DNA of 52,949 nt from a virus. Made by a program: the position numbers and the translations under genes. The stretch lies in the IMG/VR virus record IMGVR_UViG_3300031841_001392, positions 1 through 52,949 of that record; one strand, 5' to 3'. Under the pieces are notes generated by a model, which saw only the letters and a program-made list of their open reading frames with translations, searched no databases and was not told the DNA's origin. This document shows positions 23,007-29,396 of this stretch, in pieces (the stretch's first letter is position 1; every line of letters starts with the position of its first letter).

Positions 23007-23351
23007 ATGAGATTCGAGATTACGTTAACGCTGGCAGTGGTATGCGCTGCTTTGTCTGCGCTTATGGCGCTGCTGGGATACGAGTACTCTTTCGGCAGCG
23101 GGTTCGGGTTAACGCCCGTGATCGCATTCCCCGCGATGATCGCGTTGTGGTTTGTTCCGGTTTGGTTTGTTTACAGCAACCGCACACCTTCGGTTGAGCA
23201 AGAGCTTTTGGAAAATTACCTCAATGACCTGCGTTACTGGGCAGGCACTGGTTCGGTGAATTACTTCACCAATGGCACCCCTTACTTTGAGACTAGTGAG
23301 GAGCTTATGGATTACATCAAACTCGTAGAAACCGCCGTGGAGGGCAAATAG
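23007..23351 (+). CDS. Small membrane protein (114 aa)
   Basis: ATG at 23007 with TTTTTTGGAGAATAGTGAT. Two predicted transmembrane helices (LTLAVVCAALSALMALLGYEY and LTPVIAFPAMIALWFVPVWFVY) are followed by a polar C-terminal part of about 60 residues with NPTPSVEQELLENYLNDLRYW-like helices. It is located in the early block rather than beside the lysozyme, so a holin role is not supported. It may be an inner-membrane accessory protein. Confidence 0.6.
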   Translation: MRFEITLTLAVVCAALSALMALLGYEYSFGSGFGLTPVIAFPAMIALWFVPVWFVYSNRTPSVEQELLENYLNDLRYWAGTGSVNYFTNGTPYFETSEELMDYIKLVETAVEGK

Positions 23352-23352
23352 T

Positions 23353-23586
23353 ATGGATAATCAAGAGAAGTTTGAGAAGGTGAGCATGGCGCTTCACGAA
23401 GCCCTGCCCGATGATTTAGAGGGTGGGTGGGAGATCGCCAGAATCATTGGCATGGTCTTGCTCACCTACAAGGTCAGCTCTCCAGCAGAGGCTGCACTGA
23501 TCTGCGTAGAGGCTGCCAGCGAATACAGCGACTGGCTAGTCGAGCAGTTAGAAGAATGCACCTGCTCACCAGAGGAGATGCATTGA
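23353..23586 (+). CDS. Hypothetical acidic protein (77 aa)
   Basis: Starts MDNQEKFEKVSMALHEALPD and is helical and acidic, with VSSPAEAALICVEAASEYSDWLVEQLEE. It starts one nt after the membrane protein and its stop overlaps the next ATG (TGATG). No family recognised. Coupling and codon use match neighbours. Confidence 0.6.
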   Translation: MDNQEKFEKVSMALHEALPDDLEGGWEIARIIGMVLLTYKVSSPAEAALICVEAASEYSDWLVEQLEECTCSPEEMH

Positions 23587-23723
23587 TGTGTGATCGACCC
23601 GACAGTTCGTTTCACAACCCATACGAGTATGACGCAGAATACTGCGATGCGTGTGGCGCTGAGATGTACGAAGATGAGGACGAAGAGGGCCGAATGTTAC
23701 CGTTCTGCCCAGACTGTCCATAG
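23586..23723 (+). CDS. Small zinc-ribbon-like protein (45 aa)
   Basis: TGATG-coupled start at 23586. The sequence contains two Cys pairs, CDAC and CPDC, separated by an acidic stretch (EMYEDEDEEGRMLPF), plausible zinc ribbon knuckles. Early phage proteins of this size often bind RNA polymerase or nucleases, but there is no evidence for a particular partner. Last gene of the rightward block; hairpins follow. Confidence 0.6.
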   Translation: MCDRPDSSFHNPYEYDAEYCDACGAEMYEDEDEEGRMLPFCPDCP

Positions 23724-23781
23724 TTGACCGCTGGAGTGTATTAGGTTCTAATCACCGGACTCCTGCTCTCCCCACCCCCTG

Positions 23782-23818
23782 CCAAGCCTCTCCAGCTTGG
23801 TTAGGGGGAACCCCCCCT
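23782..23818 (+). terminator. Tandem hairpins after the rightward block
   Basis: CCAAGC-CTCTCCA-GCTTGG (23782-23800), then TAGGGGG-AA-CCCCC followed by TAGTTTATT. The two stems lie 59 nt after the last stop. GC-rich stems fit transcription termination, though the T-tract is poor. Confidence 0.45.
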
Positions 23819-23821
23819 AGT

Positions 23822-23839
23822 TTATTGACCAGTCAATAA
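23822..23839. promoter_or_regulatory. Palindrome TTATTGACCAGTCAATAA
   Basis: Perfect 8-bp arms (TTATTGAC / GTCAATAA) with a two-base centre. It resembles operators of TetR-type regulators. No regulator gene is adjacent; a host repressor could bind it. It may also act as a second hairpin of the terminator. Confidence 0.45.
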
Positions 23840-23975
23840 GTAAAAAAGTTTGCGTCCTGCATGCTTTACAACTCCCATATGAAAACAACATTTAGATAGC
23901 TCGACACCAAACAGGTACATCTTGCGCCCAAAATCTGGGATGAGTCCCAGTATCGTGTTAGTCATCCTGCCCCAC

Positions 23976-24360
23976 GGTTTTTGATAGCCCACCTACAACT
24001 GTGTTTTGCATCACCACTGGCACACATAACACCGCTATTGGTAACGGCGCTGGTAACGTAGCGACGGGTACTTACAACACGGCTATAGGTGACCAGCGGT
24101 ATCAGTTCCTACAGGCTGTTTTTGATAGCCACCCCCAAGCCGGACAGAAAATACACCAAGGGTCACAAAAACATTTCTGTCGGTGATAAAAATATTTATG
24201 TCGGTAGTACCGGACAGACAGACACCCCTATGGGGTGGTGTCTGTCTGTCCGTCCTGACTGGTTTATATATTCCTGCTCAGTCGGCAAGACCACAGGTAT
24301 CTACAACACACCTATAGGTGCTATGTGGAATAAGGCTTTGCGGGGTTTTTTGATAGCCAG
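23976..24360 (+). repeat. Imperfect repeats with fibre-like coding remnants
   Basis: TTTTTGATAGCC occurs three times (about 23978, 24119 and 24346). TACAACAC-CTATAGGTG occurs near 24072 and 24301, about 229 nt apart. One frame at 24016-24095 reads TTGTHNTAIGNGAGNVATGT then YNTAIGD, the Hep_Hag/YadA head signature, and another near 24290 reads KTTGIYNTPIG. No long frame survives, so this looks like decayed or recombined fibre repeats, on the opposite strand to the fibre gene. Confidence 0.55.
24211..24252. terminator. Large hairpin with 16-bp perfect stem
   Basis: CGGACAGACAGACACC (24211-24226) pairs perfectly with GGTGTCTGTCTGTCCG (24237-24252) across a 10-nt loop (CCTATGGGGT), which itself can pair in part. 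It lies between two converging transcription units. It lacks a T-tract on either side, so a bidirectional terminator is plausible but not certain. Confidence 0.5.
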
Positions 24361-24418
24361 TTATTCGCTACCAACTTTCCAACTTTTTACGCGAATGTGC
24401 GTAAGTTGCTTGTGGTTG

Positions 24419-24850
24419 CTAAACCGAATCTAGGACGGTTGTCAGAGTCTCTATGTCAGACAGCGAGTCGGTTGGCTTGTCCTCTACTATCATCAGGTAG
24501 GTCAGGGAGGCTGCATGCTCCCCAAATTCTTTTGCAATTCTTTTGAACGTGCGACTGAGCATCAGGATTTGTTCGTTGCGATTTCCCCGATGCCCACCAC
24601 TGTGCGTAGCGGTCATGTCTGGACTCTTGAGGTAAACGCCAGCCTGAACAGCTTGCGAAAGTATTCTCTCGGCAGCTTGGTGGTGCCTAATCGTTATGTA
24701 TTTCTTGAGCAGTAAATGATCAATGAATGTCTGGTCAGCAACACGGGCGCGGCCTATACCGCTATCGGATTCCTCCAAGGCGATGACATGGCGGCGGTGG
24801 AGTGCCGCCGTGCCAATGTCGTTAACCTTAGATTTCAACGTCCCACTCAT
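24419..24850 (-). CDS. Hypothetical protein after primase-helicase (143 aa)
   Basis: Starts MSGTLKSKVNDIGTAALHRR and is largely helical: FIDHLLLKKYITIRHHQAAERILSQAVQAGVY, then GNRNEQILMLSRTFKRIAKEFGEHAASLTYLMIVEDKP. The start overlaps the primase-helicase stop by 23 nt. The pattern HHQAAERIL..A...AG resembles small regulator or replication-linked proteins in alphaproteobacteria and their phages (DUF6456-like), but this is only a recollection. It is the last gene of the leftward replication group. Confidence 0.6.
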   Translation of the reverse strand: MSGTLKSKVNDIGTAALHRRHVIALEESDSGIGRARVADQTFIDHLLLKKYITIRHHQAAERILSQAVQAGVYLKSPDMTATHSGGHRGNRNEQILMLSRTFKRIAKEFGEHAASLTYLMIVEDKPTDSLSDIETLTTVLDSV

Positions 24851-26594
24851 CGTCGGTCTCGTTAAAGTCTTTCACCCTTGGCGGCGAGAACGGGTCTGGC
24901 AGATCGTCATAGCTGATTTCACTGTACCTGCCCGTAGGTATGTCATAGTCCAAGACGGTGCCGCCCGTAGTGCCTATCCATTTGAACCTGACCTTCCAGA
25001 CATGTATCTCAGTGGCCTTCTCTGGGCTGAGGTGTACGGTGATCCCAAGGTCTGCCTTGGCAAAGAAGCTGGCGCTACCAGAGATGTTCATCCCCTTTGG
25101 CACCGCTGTTGTGCCGTCTGGGTTGGTTGGCATCTTGGCTGGGTGAGCGATAAACCAGATGTGAATCTGATTGGCTCTAGCAAACGCAACAAGCCTAGTC
25201 AGCATCTCATTGATGCCCTGATGCTCATTGTCCAATGACCTACTCTGCGAAATGTAATTGTACGGATCGATGACCAAGCCTCGTATGCCCAGCCTCATAA
25301 CAGCTTGCCTAGCGCGGTCTAGGATACTGTCGATTGTGGTTGCCTCGCCTCCACGCTGCTCCAAGAACAGGAAGTGATCGTTGACCCAGTTCATAGCACT
25401 GACAGACTCAACCCTGCTCATGCGGTTTGGCATCCCGTCAAAGAACGGCTTGCCGACAAACTTTTCTGATAGCTTGGCGATGTGCAGGGGAGGTGGGTTC
25501 TCAAAGCTTGCAATGGCAAACCTCCAGCCCTCGTTTTGTGCCAGATTAACCATTATCTGGTCAATAAACTCAGACTTGCCAGATCCCGGCAGTCCGGTAA
25601 CCACAGACAACTGCCCCGGCACCACTGTGAATAACCTATCGACAGACGGTATCCCCGTAGACATCCCGCCCACCAAGCCGTTGTCGTACAGGTGAGCAAT
25701 GTCCAAAGCATAGTCATCCGCTGAGTACACACCCTCCAACGGCATAGCTGCCGCCCTGTCAATTGCCAGTGCCAATGCCTCTGGCCCAAGCTTTACCAGA
25801 ACATCGTTTGCGTCCTTGCATCCATCAGGCCATTCGACAGACCAGCACTTGGCCCTACCGATACGCCTAGCCAACTCCTCAGCCAATGCGAACCCAGCAT
25901 CGTCACCGTCAGCAGCTAGGACAATCCTGTCTACCCGCTCAATCAAATCCTTTGCCGCCCAGATGTAGGCGAACTTGTTATCGTCTTCTGGGTTTAGTTC
26001 TTTTGTGCTTACTTTCTGTGGCGCACCGTTGGGTACGCTGACGCAGGAATCTATGCCAGCCGTAGCGCATGCCAGCAAATCCATTTCACCCTCGACAATG
26101 ACCAGTGTGGTTGCGTCATCTGGCACCTGCTCTGCACCCCACAGGGTTCGGGCAGCACCGTCTTGTGTAAACGCCTTGCCCTCGACGCTACGCCACTTCA
26201 CTGCTTCTTTGTTGCCGTAGACAAAACCGATAGACGGCTGCTCACCGCTGTTGTGGTAGAACTTTGTGCCACTAACGACCGGATACCTGTCAACGACAGA
26301 CGGGTCTATACCTCTATCTGACAAGCATTTACTGATCAACTCTTTATCGGTGGTCTTCGGTACGGATATTGCCCTGACTTTGGGTGCCTGTGGGCGGTAG
26401 TCTGGATGGTCTGTTTTGCCAGCTAAACCGCAATGATGGCAGTGATACAGGGTTGTGTTCCCGTCCATCGTTACAGTCATTGATTTCATGCCCTTCTTCT
26501 TTCTTGTTTCACTGCATACTGGGCAAGGTATACGAGCGTTCTCGGTGTATTGGACTAGGATCGAATCCAAGTCTTCTTTATTTAGCATTTGCAC
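24828..26594 (-). CDS. DNA primase-helicase, T7 gp4 / Twinkle type
   Basis: A 588-residue protein with three parts. The zinc-binding domain has C24, C27, C52 and C55 in CPVC...CHHCG. The TOPRIM primase core has VIVEGEMDLLACA (about 163-175) and IVLAADGDDAGFALAEELARR (about 223-243). The DnaB-like helicase has Walker A GLPGSGKS (about 333-340), Walker B GLVIDPYNY (about 432-440) and a HPAKMP motif. It makes RNA primers and unwinds the fork. With no polymerase gene in view it would work with a host enzyme. A palindrome array lies between this gene and the upstream RHH-like gene. A start at residue 3 (26588) is also possible. Confidence 0.92.
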   Translation of the reverse strand: MQMLNKEDLDSILVQYTENARIPCPVCSETRKKKGMKSMTVTMDGNTTLYHCHHCGLAGKTDHPDYRPQAPKVRAISVPKTTDKELISKCLSDRGIDPSVVDRYPVVSGTKFYHNSGEQPSIGFVYGNKEAVKWRSVEGKAFTQDGAARTLWGAEQVPDDATTLVIVEGEMDLLACATAGIDSCVSVPNGAPQKVSTKELNPEDDNKFAYIWAAKDLIERVDRIVLAADGDDAGFALAEELARRIGRAKCWSVEWPDGCKDANDVLVKLGPEALALAIDRAAAMPLEGVYSADDYALDIAHLYDNGLVGGMSTGIPSVDRLFTVVPGQLSVVTGLPGSGKSEFIDQIMVNLAQNEGWRFAIASFENPPPLHIAKLSEKFVGKPFFDGMPNRMSRVESVSAMNWVNDHFLFLEQRGGEATTIDSILDRARQAVMRLGIRGLVIDPYNYISQSRSLDNEHQGINEMLTRLVAFARANQIHIWFIAHPAKMPTNPDGTTAVPKGMNISGSASFFAKADLGITVHLSPEKATEIHVWKVRFKWIGTTGGTVLDYDIPTGRYSEISYDDLPDPFSPPRVKDFNETDDEWDVEI

Positions 26595-26636
26595 TCCTGC
26601 TTTTGCTGTGGTTAAAATCCACCGTCAGGTGGTCTT

Positions 26637-26701
26637 AGGAATATGCCCAGCTTGGAACATTCCTTAAATAATTAGGAATCTTCCTGAACAGGAATATTCC
26701 T
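26637..26701. repeat. Array of AGGAATATTCCT-like palindromes (site cluster 2)
   Basis: Copies: an AGGAATATGCC-like site at 26637, GGAACATTCC (26654-26663), AGGAATCTTCCT (26674-26685) and a perfect AGGAATATTCCT (26690-26701). They overlap the end of the RHH-like gene and lie upstream of the primase-helicase gene. Same motif as in the gap between terminase genes. Confidence 0.6.
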
Positions 26702-26902
26702 AGCCGGTTTTATCACCTCCTCCAGCAGATCCATCACCGCCCTCTTCCTTTCAACACCCCGCAACTGAGCAGCAGCCAAAGCTTGTTGCCTAAAGTCAGC
26801 ACTTACATTGAACGGCATAGTGATTGTCTCATCTGCAAAATATTGGATGGCACTGATTCTATCTCTTGAGGAATCTGAGTCGATATCTTTTACAGTTTGC
26901 AT
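26672..26902 (-). CDS. Ribbon-helix-helix-like small protein (76 aa)
   Basis: From an ATG at 26902 it starts MQTVKDIDSDSSRDRISAIQ; a GTG at 26968 would add a very basic extension. The second half reads ITMPFNVSADFRQQALAAAQLRGVERKRAVMDLLEEVI: a strand followed by two helices with the spacing of ribbon-helix-helix DNA-binding proteins. These dimers bind short palindromes. Copies of AGGAATATTCCT lie inside and just beyond the 3' end of this gene and again near 16783-16923, so it is a good candidate for the protein that binds them, controlling itself, primase and perhaps terminase. Fold call is moderately sure; target is inference. Confidence 0.6.
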   Translation of the reverse strand: MQTVKDIDSDSSRDRISAIQYFADETITMPFNVSADFRQQALAAAQLRGVERKRAVMDLLEEVIKPARNIPVQEDS

Positions 26903-26915
26903 AAAAATTCTTTTC

Positions 26916-27290
26916 TTAAGTTTTCTCCTGCGCTTTTTCCACGCAGATTTCTGCTCTCGGCTGATCACGGTCTAACCCCCAAAAAATGTGTTTTTGTTTC
27001 ACCTGCCTGTCGTTCTCATAAATCTTGTCCTGCATGCAGTCTAGGATTACCGATTCATCCAGATCAGGTCTTCTCGTTGCATAGAAAATATTCATGGTCA
27101 CCGACAGATCCCCCTCCAGAAGCTTTGGTAGTACAGGGCATTGCTTGGCAAACGTGTCTACATAATCCCTAGCCTTCTTGCTTTTGATGAACGCAGTCTT
27201 CCCCCGAATCGTCACAAGCTTTCGGCTATTTGCTTTCGATGCAGGTTCACCATAAATTGTGAACTGTACTGTTGTCAATGTATACTCCAT
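26916..27290 (-). CDS. rusA: RusA-like Holliday junction resolvase
   Basis: 124 residues, near the usual RusA length. N-terminal strand FTIYGEPASKANSRK, then RPDLDES with D76 and D78, a following helix ILDCMQDKIYENDRQVKQKH with D94, and FWGLDRDQPRAEI. The three Asp residues match the metal-binding set of RusA. It resolves Holliday junctions and branched replication intermediates before packaging. First gene of the leftward replication group; the rightward recombination genes start on the other side of the shared regulatory gap. Confidence 0.88.
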   Translation of the reverse strand: MEYTLTTVQFTIYGEPASKANSRKLVTIRGKTAFIKSKKARDYVDTFAKQCPVLPKLLEGDLSVTMNIFYATRRPDLDESVILDCMQDKIYENDRQVKQKHIFWGLDRDQPRAEICVEKAQEKT

Positions 27291-27300
27291 ATGCTAGATT
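27272..27300 (+). promoter_or_regulatory. Putative promoter for the recombination operon
   Basis: TTGTCA (27272-27277), 17-nt spacer and TAGATT (27295-27300). It overlaps the left arm of the 9-bp inverted repeat, so a bound protein would block it. The -35 box lies in the RusA coding start. Confidence 0.42.
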
Positions 27301-27319
27301 CGGTACTCACTCTAGCATA
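27290..27319. promoter_or_regulatory. Operator-like inverted repeat TATGCTAGA-N12-TCTAGCATA
   Basis: Perfect 9-bp arms (27290-27298 and 27311-27319) separated by 12 nt, 21 nt from arm to arm, or two helical turns. It lies in the 41-bp divergent gap between the RusA gene and the rightward operon, and so could control both. Confidence 0.6.
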
Positions 27320-27331
27320 CACACTGGACAC

Positions 27332-27514
27332 ATGGCTAAAATCAAATCATTTTTAACCGCATTGGAAGACGAAGGGTTCATCACTTATGACGAGCAACAA
27401 CGAAGATTTATTGGTCTTGGAGGACAATGTCCCACTACCCAAGGACAACCGCATGGGCGCGGGAGAAAGCCTGCCAGCAAACTTCAAAAAGATTGTGGAA
27501 CAGATGAGGGTTGA
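27332..27514 (+). CDS. Possible small early protein (60 aa), overlapping the next gene
   Basis: ATG at 27332; the first half, MAKIKSFLTALEDEGFITYD, looks like a real phage N-terminus and is the first ATG after the promoter. Its second half lies in another frame of the 27387 gene and is rich in Gly/Arg/Gln, like a shadow. Either the two genes truly overlap by 128 nt or the 27387 gene starts later (27453). No Shine-Dalgarno sequence is clear. Confidence 0.35.
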   Translation: MAKIKSFLTALEDEGFITYDEQQRRFIGLGGQCPTTQGQPHGRGRKPASKLQKDCGTDEG

Positions 27515-27710
27515 CCAATCCTTTTTTGTCCCGACTGAGAGCGAGGCGCATCGCAAAGCGAAAACCAACGCCATTAGGTCAGCAATACGGAGAATGCAGA
27601 ACGATGTTAAAAGCAGTGTGGAACCGGATTCGACATTTTCTGTCAGAAAATACCCTGATCCAAAACGTGGGGCAGGACAATACGGTTTACGAGTTTATCG
27701 AGTCACCTAA
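27387..27710 (+). CDS. Winged-helix-like small protein, paralogue 1 (107 aa)
   Basis: Starts MTSNNEDLLVLEDNVPLPKD; a later start at 27453 (MGAGESLPAN) would remove most of the overlap with the 27332 frame. The conserved half is VDQSFFVPTESEAHRKAKTNAIRSAIRRMQN then FSVRKYPDPKRGAGQYGLRVYRV: strand, two helices and a hairpin, as in small winged-helix-like phage proteins. The next gene has the same layout (SFFVP versus HFDVP; GQYGLRVYRV versus GGYSRVSMHKW), so they look like tandem paralogues. Possible DNA-binding regulators of the operon; inference. Confidence 0.65.
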   Translation: MTSNNEDLLVLEDNVPLPKDNRMGAGESLPANFKKIVEQMRVDQSFFVPTESEAHRKAKTNAIRSAIRRMQNDVKSSVEPDSTFSVRKYPDPKRGAGQYGLRVYRVT

Positions 27711-27732
27711 AGAGCAAACGCAGGAGTGCAAT

Positions 27733-28038
27733 ATGTTCAAGATCGAAGACAGTCCTAAGCCACCCTCGAAAGAATCTCTATTGAGGATTGAGGTTATGGA
27801 GACCATAGCAGCGTTGAAGGCCGGTCAGCACTTTGATGTGCCTTATGACTACGAAGGCCTTGGCAAGGTTCGGGTTGTGAGCTGTGTCAACAACTACGTC
27901 AGCCAGTTCAGAATTGGGCAGGGTAAAGACTGTCCGTTCATTTACAAGGTCACTAACTGTAAAAAGGAAAAAGGCGGGTACTCTCGCGTTTCCATGCACA
28001 AGTGGCACAAAGTTCTACCACAACACGAAATACGATGA
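27733..28038 (+). CDS. Winged-helix-like small protein, paralogue 2 (101 aa)
   Basis: Start chosen at the ATG 27733 because it follows CAGGAGTGCAAT, nearly identical to the site before the annealing-protein gene at 29397; the frame is open upstream to 27511, but that part is a shadow of the preceding gene. Core: IAALKAGQHFDVPYDYEGLG, VSCVNNYVSQFRIGQGKDCPF then KVTNCKKEKGGYSRVSMHKW, parallel to paralogue 1. The stop overlaps the nuclease ATG (ATGA). Function unknown, possibly nucleic-acid binding. Confidence 0.65.
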   Translation: MFKIEDSPKPPSKESLLRIEVMETIAALKAGQHFDVPYDYEGLGKVRVVSCVNNYVSQFRIGQGKDCPFIYKVTNCKKEKGGYSRVSMHKWHKVLPQHEIR

Positions 28039-28916
28039 AGATTACTAACCAGTTCAACCTCCCTGATGTCGTTGTGGATGCATTGCTGCAAGATGATTAC
28101 ACCAAGGGCAGGTCAAACAGGTCTGTTACAAGCCTTATCGACAGCCCCCGTGTAGCGATATTGCAGCGCAATAACGAACACCGGATAGAGCAGGATGTCG
28201 TGGATTTCCTGTGGTCTCGGTTCGGCACATCTGTTCACGGCATGTTTGAGAAGGCGGTAGCCAACAATGAGCATGCCAACGTGATATCAGAGGAACGCAT
28301 GTACGCCGAGGTCAGGGGTTGGACGATTAGCGGTGCTGTTGATTTGCAGGAAGTGTATGACGATGGCGTACTGATCAGCGACTACAAAGTCACATCAGTG
28401 TGGTCTGTCATTCATGACAAGACTGAGTGGCACAATCAACTGAACGCATATGCTTGGCTTGTTCGCTGGTCTAAAGATTTACCAGTCAAGGGGCTAAGGA
28501 TCATTGCAATCCTGCGTGATTGGCAGAGGCGTAAAGCCCAGATGGAGGCAGACTACCCTAAGTCGCCAATCCATATTGTCGAGATACCCTTGTGGTCAGA
28601 GGACGATGCCGACAAGTACATACGAGGACGGGTGAGGCTTCATCAGGAGGCTGAGTACGACTATCTGGTCAGTGGCAGCGATCTACCGGCCTGTACAGCC
28701 GCTGAGAGATGGGAGAAGCCAACTACCTATGCTGTACTCAAAAAAGGCCGTAAACGGGCTGTGCGCGTTCTGACAACGAGAGAAGAAGCTGAGGCCTACA
28801 TCGAACCACTTGGCACAGGCCATGCGATAGAGGAGAGGCTTGGTGAGTCAACCCGATGTTCGCAAGACTGGTGCCGTGTAGCGAGGTGGTGTGATCAATT
28901 TCAAATGGAGTCTTGA
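28035..28916 (+). CDS. RecB/Cas4-like PD-(D/E)XK nuclease
   Basis: From the ATGA-coupled start at 28035 it has 293 residues. RecB-family motifs: GTSVHGMFE (H68, E72), SGAVDL (D103), ISDYKVT (D116, K118) and NQLNAYAWL (Q near 135). A C-terminal region has Cys residues (C-x-AAERW; CSQDWCRVARWC), suggestive of a Cas4/AddB-like metal cluster, although not all four Cys positions are certain. It probably resects DNA ends to provide single strands for the annealing protein encoded two genes later, a Red-alpha-like role. Moderately sure of exonuclease versus endonuclease activity. Confidence 0.82.
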   Translation: MKITNQFNLPDVVVDALLQDDYTKGRSNRSVTSLIDSPRVAILQRNNEHRIEQDVVDFLWSRFGTSVHGMFEKAVANNEHANVISEERMYAEVRGWTISGAVDLQEVYDDGVLISDYKVTSVWSVIHDKTEWHNQLNAYAWLVRWSKDLPVKGLRIIAILRDWQRRKAQMEADYPKSPIHIVEIPLWSEDDADKYIRGRVRLHQEAEYDYLVSGSDLPACTAAERWEKPTTYAVLKKGRKRAVRVLTTREEAEAYIEPLGTGHAIEERLGESTRCSQDWCRVARWCDQFQMES

Positions 28917-29103
28917 GTTGGAAACAGAAAAAGGAAAAGTGAAGTTGGAGGCGACTTACAATAGTGATAACCGCCAGCTAACAGTGGTAGTAAACCCGAT
29001 AGATCCAGACACAGTGTCTGAAGCGGTCTATGAGTTGTTGAATTGGTGCGAGGGTTTCCTGCACGAAAAGATCACCAAGATTGAGGGCTTGGGTGATGAT
29101 TGA
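28891..29103 (+). CDS. Hypothetical protein (70 aa), GTG start
   Basis: GTG at 28891 inside the end of the nuclease gene (26-nt overlap). The protein starts MINFKWSLELETEKGKVKLE, with two strand pairs and a C-terminal helix (VSEAVYELLNWCEGFLHEKI). It overlaps the next start by 8 nt. Small beta-beta-alpha protein of unknown function within the recombination operon. Confidence 0.58.
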   Translation: MINFKWSLELETEKGKVKLEATYNSDNRQLTVVVNPIDPDTVSEAVYELLNWCEGFLHEKITKIEGLGDD

Positions 29104-29377
29104 GTCCGACAAGCCAACCTACGAAAAGATGGTTGCCGTGTTTCAAATTACGCAGATCCCTGCGCTACAGATGGCGATAAGGGGTGATCAGGCTTCGTTC
29201 AATTGGGCTAAGGGTTTTCTCTTTGGGTTTCCAATGAGTCAGTTCTACCAGCTTGAGCCGATTGAGATCTCTAACATACTAGAAGCTGCGCTTGAGGAGC
29301 ATTACGGGGTGCCAAAGCGGCACTACAGAAATAAATTAACGGGGTTCAGTAAAGACCCATTCAGTTCACAAAACTAA
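29096..29377 (+). CDS. Hypothetical protein in recombination operon (93 aa)
   Basis: The start at 29096 (ATGATTGAG, overlapping the previous stop) is preferred over an in-frame upstream start at 29081. It begins MIESDKPTYEKMVAVFQITQ and contains SFNWAKGFLFGFPMSQFYQLEP, helical with several aromatic residues. No family recognised. Context: between the nuclease and annealing-protein genes. Confidence 0.58.
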   Translation: MIESDKPTYEKMVAVFQITQIPALQMAIRGDQASFNWAKGFLFGFPMSQFYQLEPIEISNILEAALEEHYGVPKRHYRNKLTGFSKDPFSSQN

Positions 29378-29396
29378 TCCATAGCAGGAGTGCAAC

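Larger units (their letters stand above)
23724..24418. other. Non-coding region between converging operons
   Basis: About 700 nt with no convincing gene. It holds terminator-like hairpins, an 18-bp palindrome, fibre-like repeat fragments, three TTTTTGATAGCC copies and a 16-bp-stem hairpin, each listed separately. Confidence 0.75.

Noticed and set aside
23007-23351. Holin
   Set aside because: It has two membrane helices but a long polar C-terminus and lies in the early block, far from the lysozyme gene.
23976-24360. Template of a diversity-generating retroelement for the tail fibre
   Set aside because: No reverse transcriptase gene, no adenine-biased variable repeat, and no close DNA match to the fibre gene.
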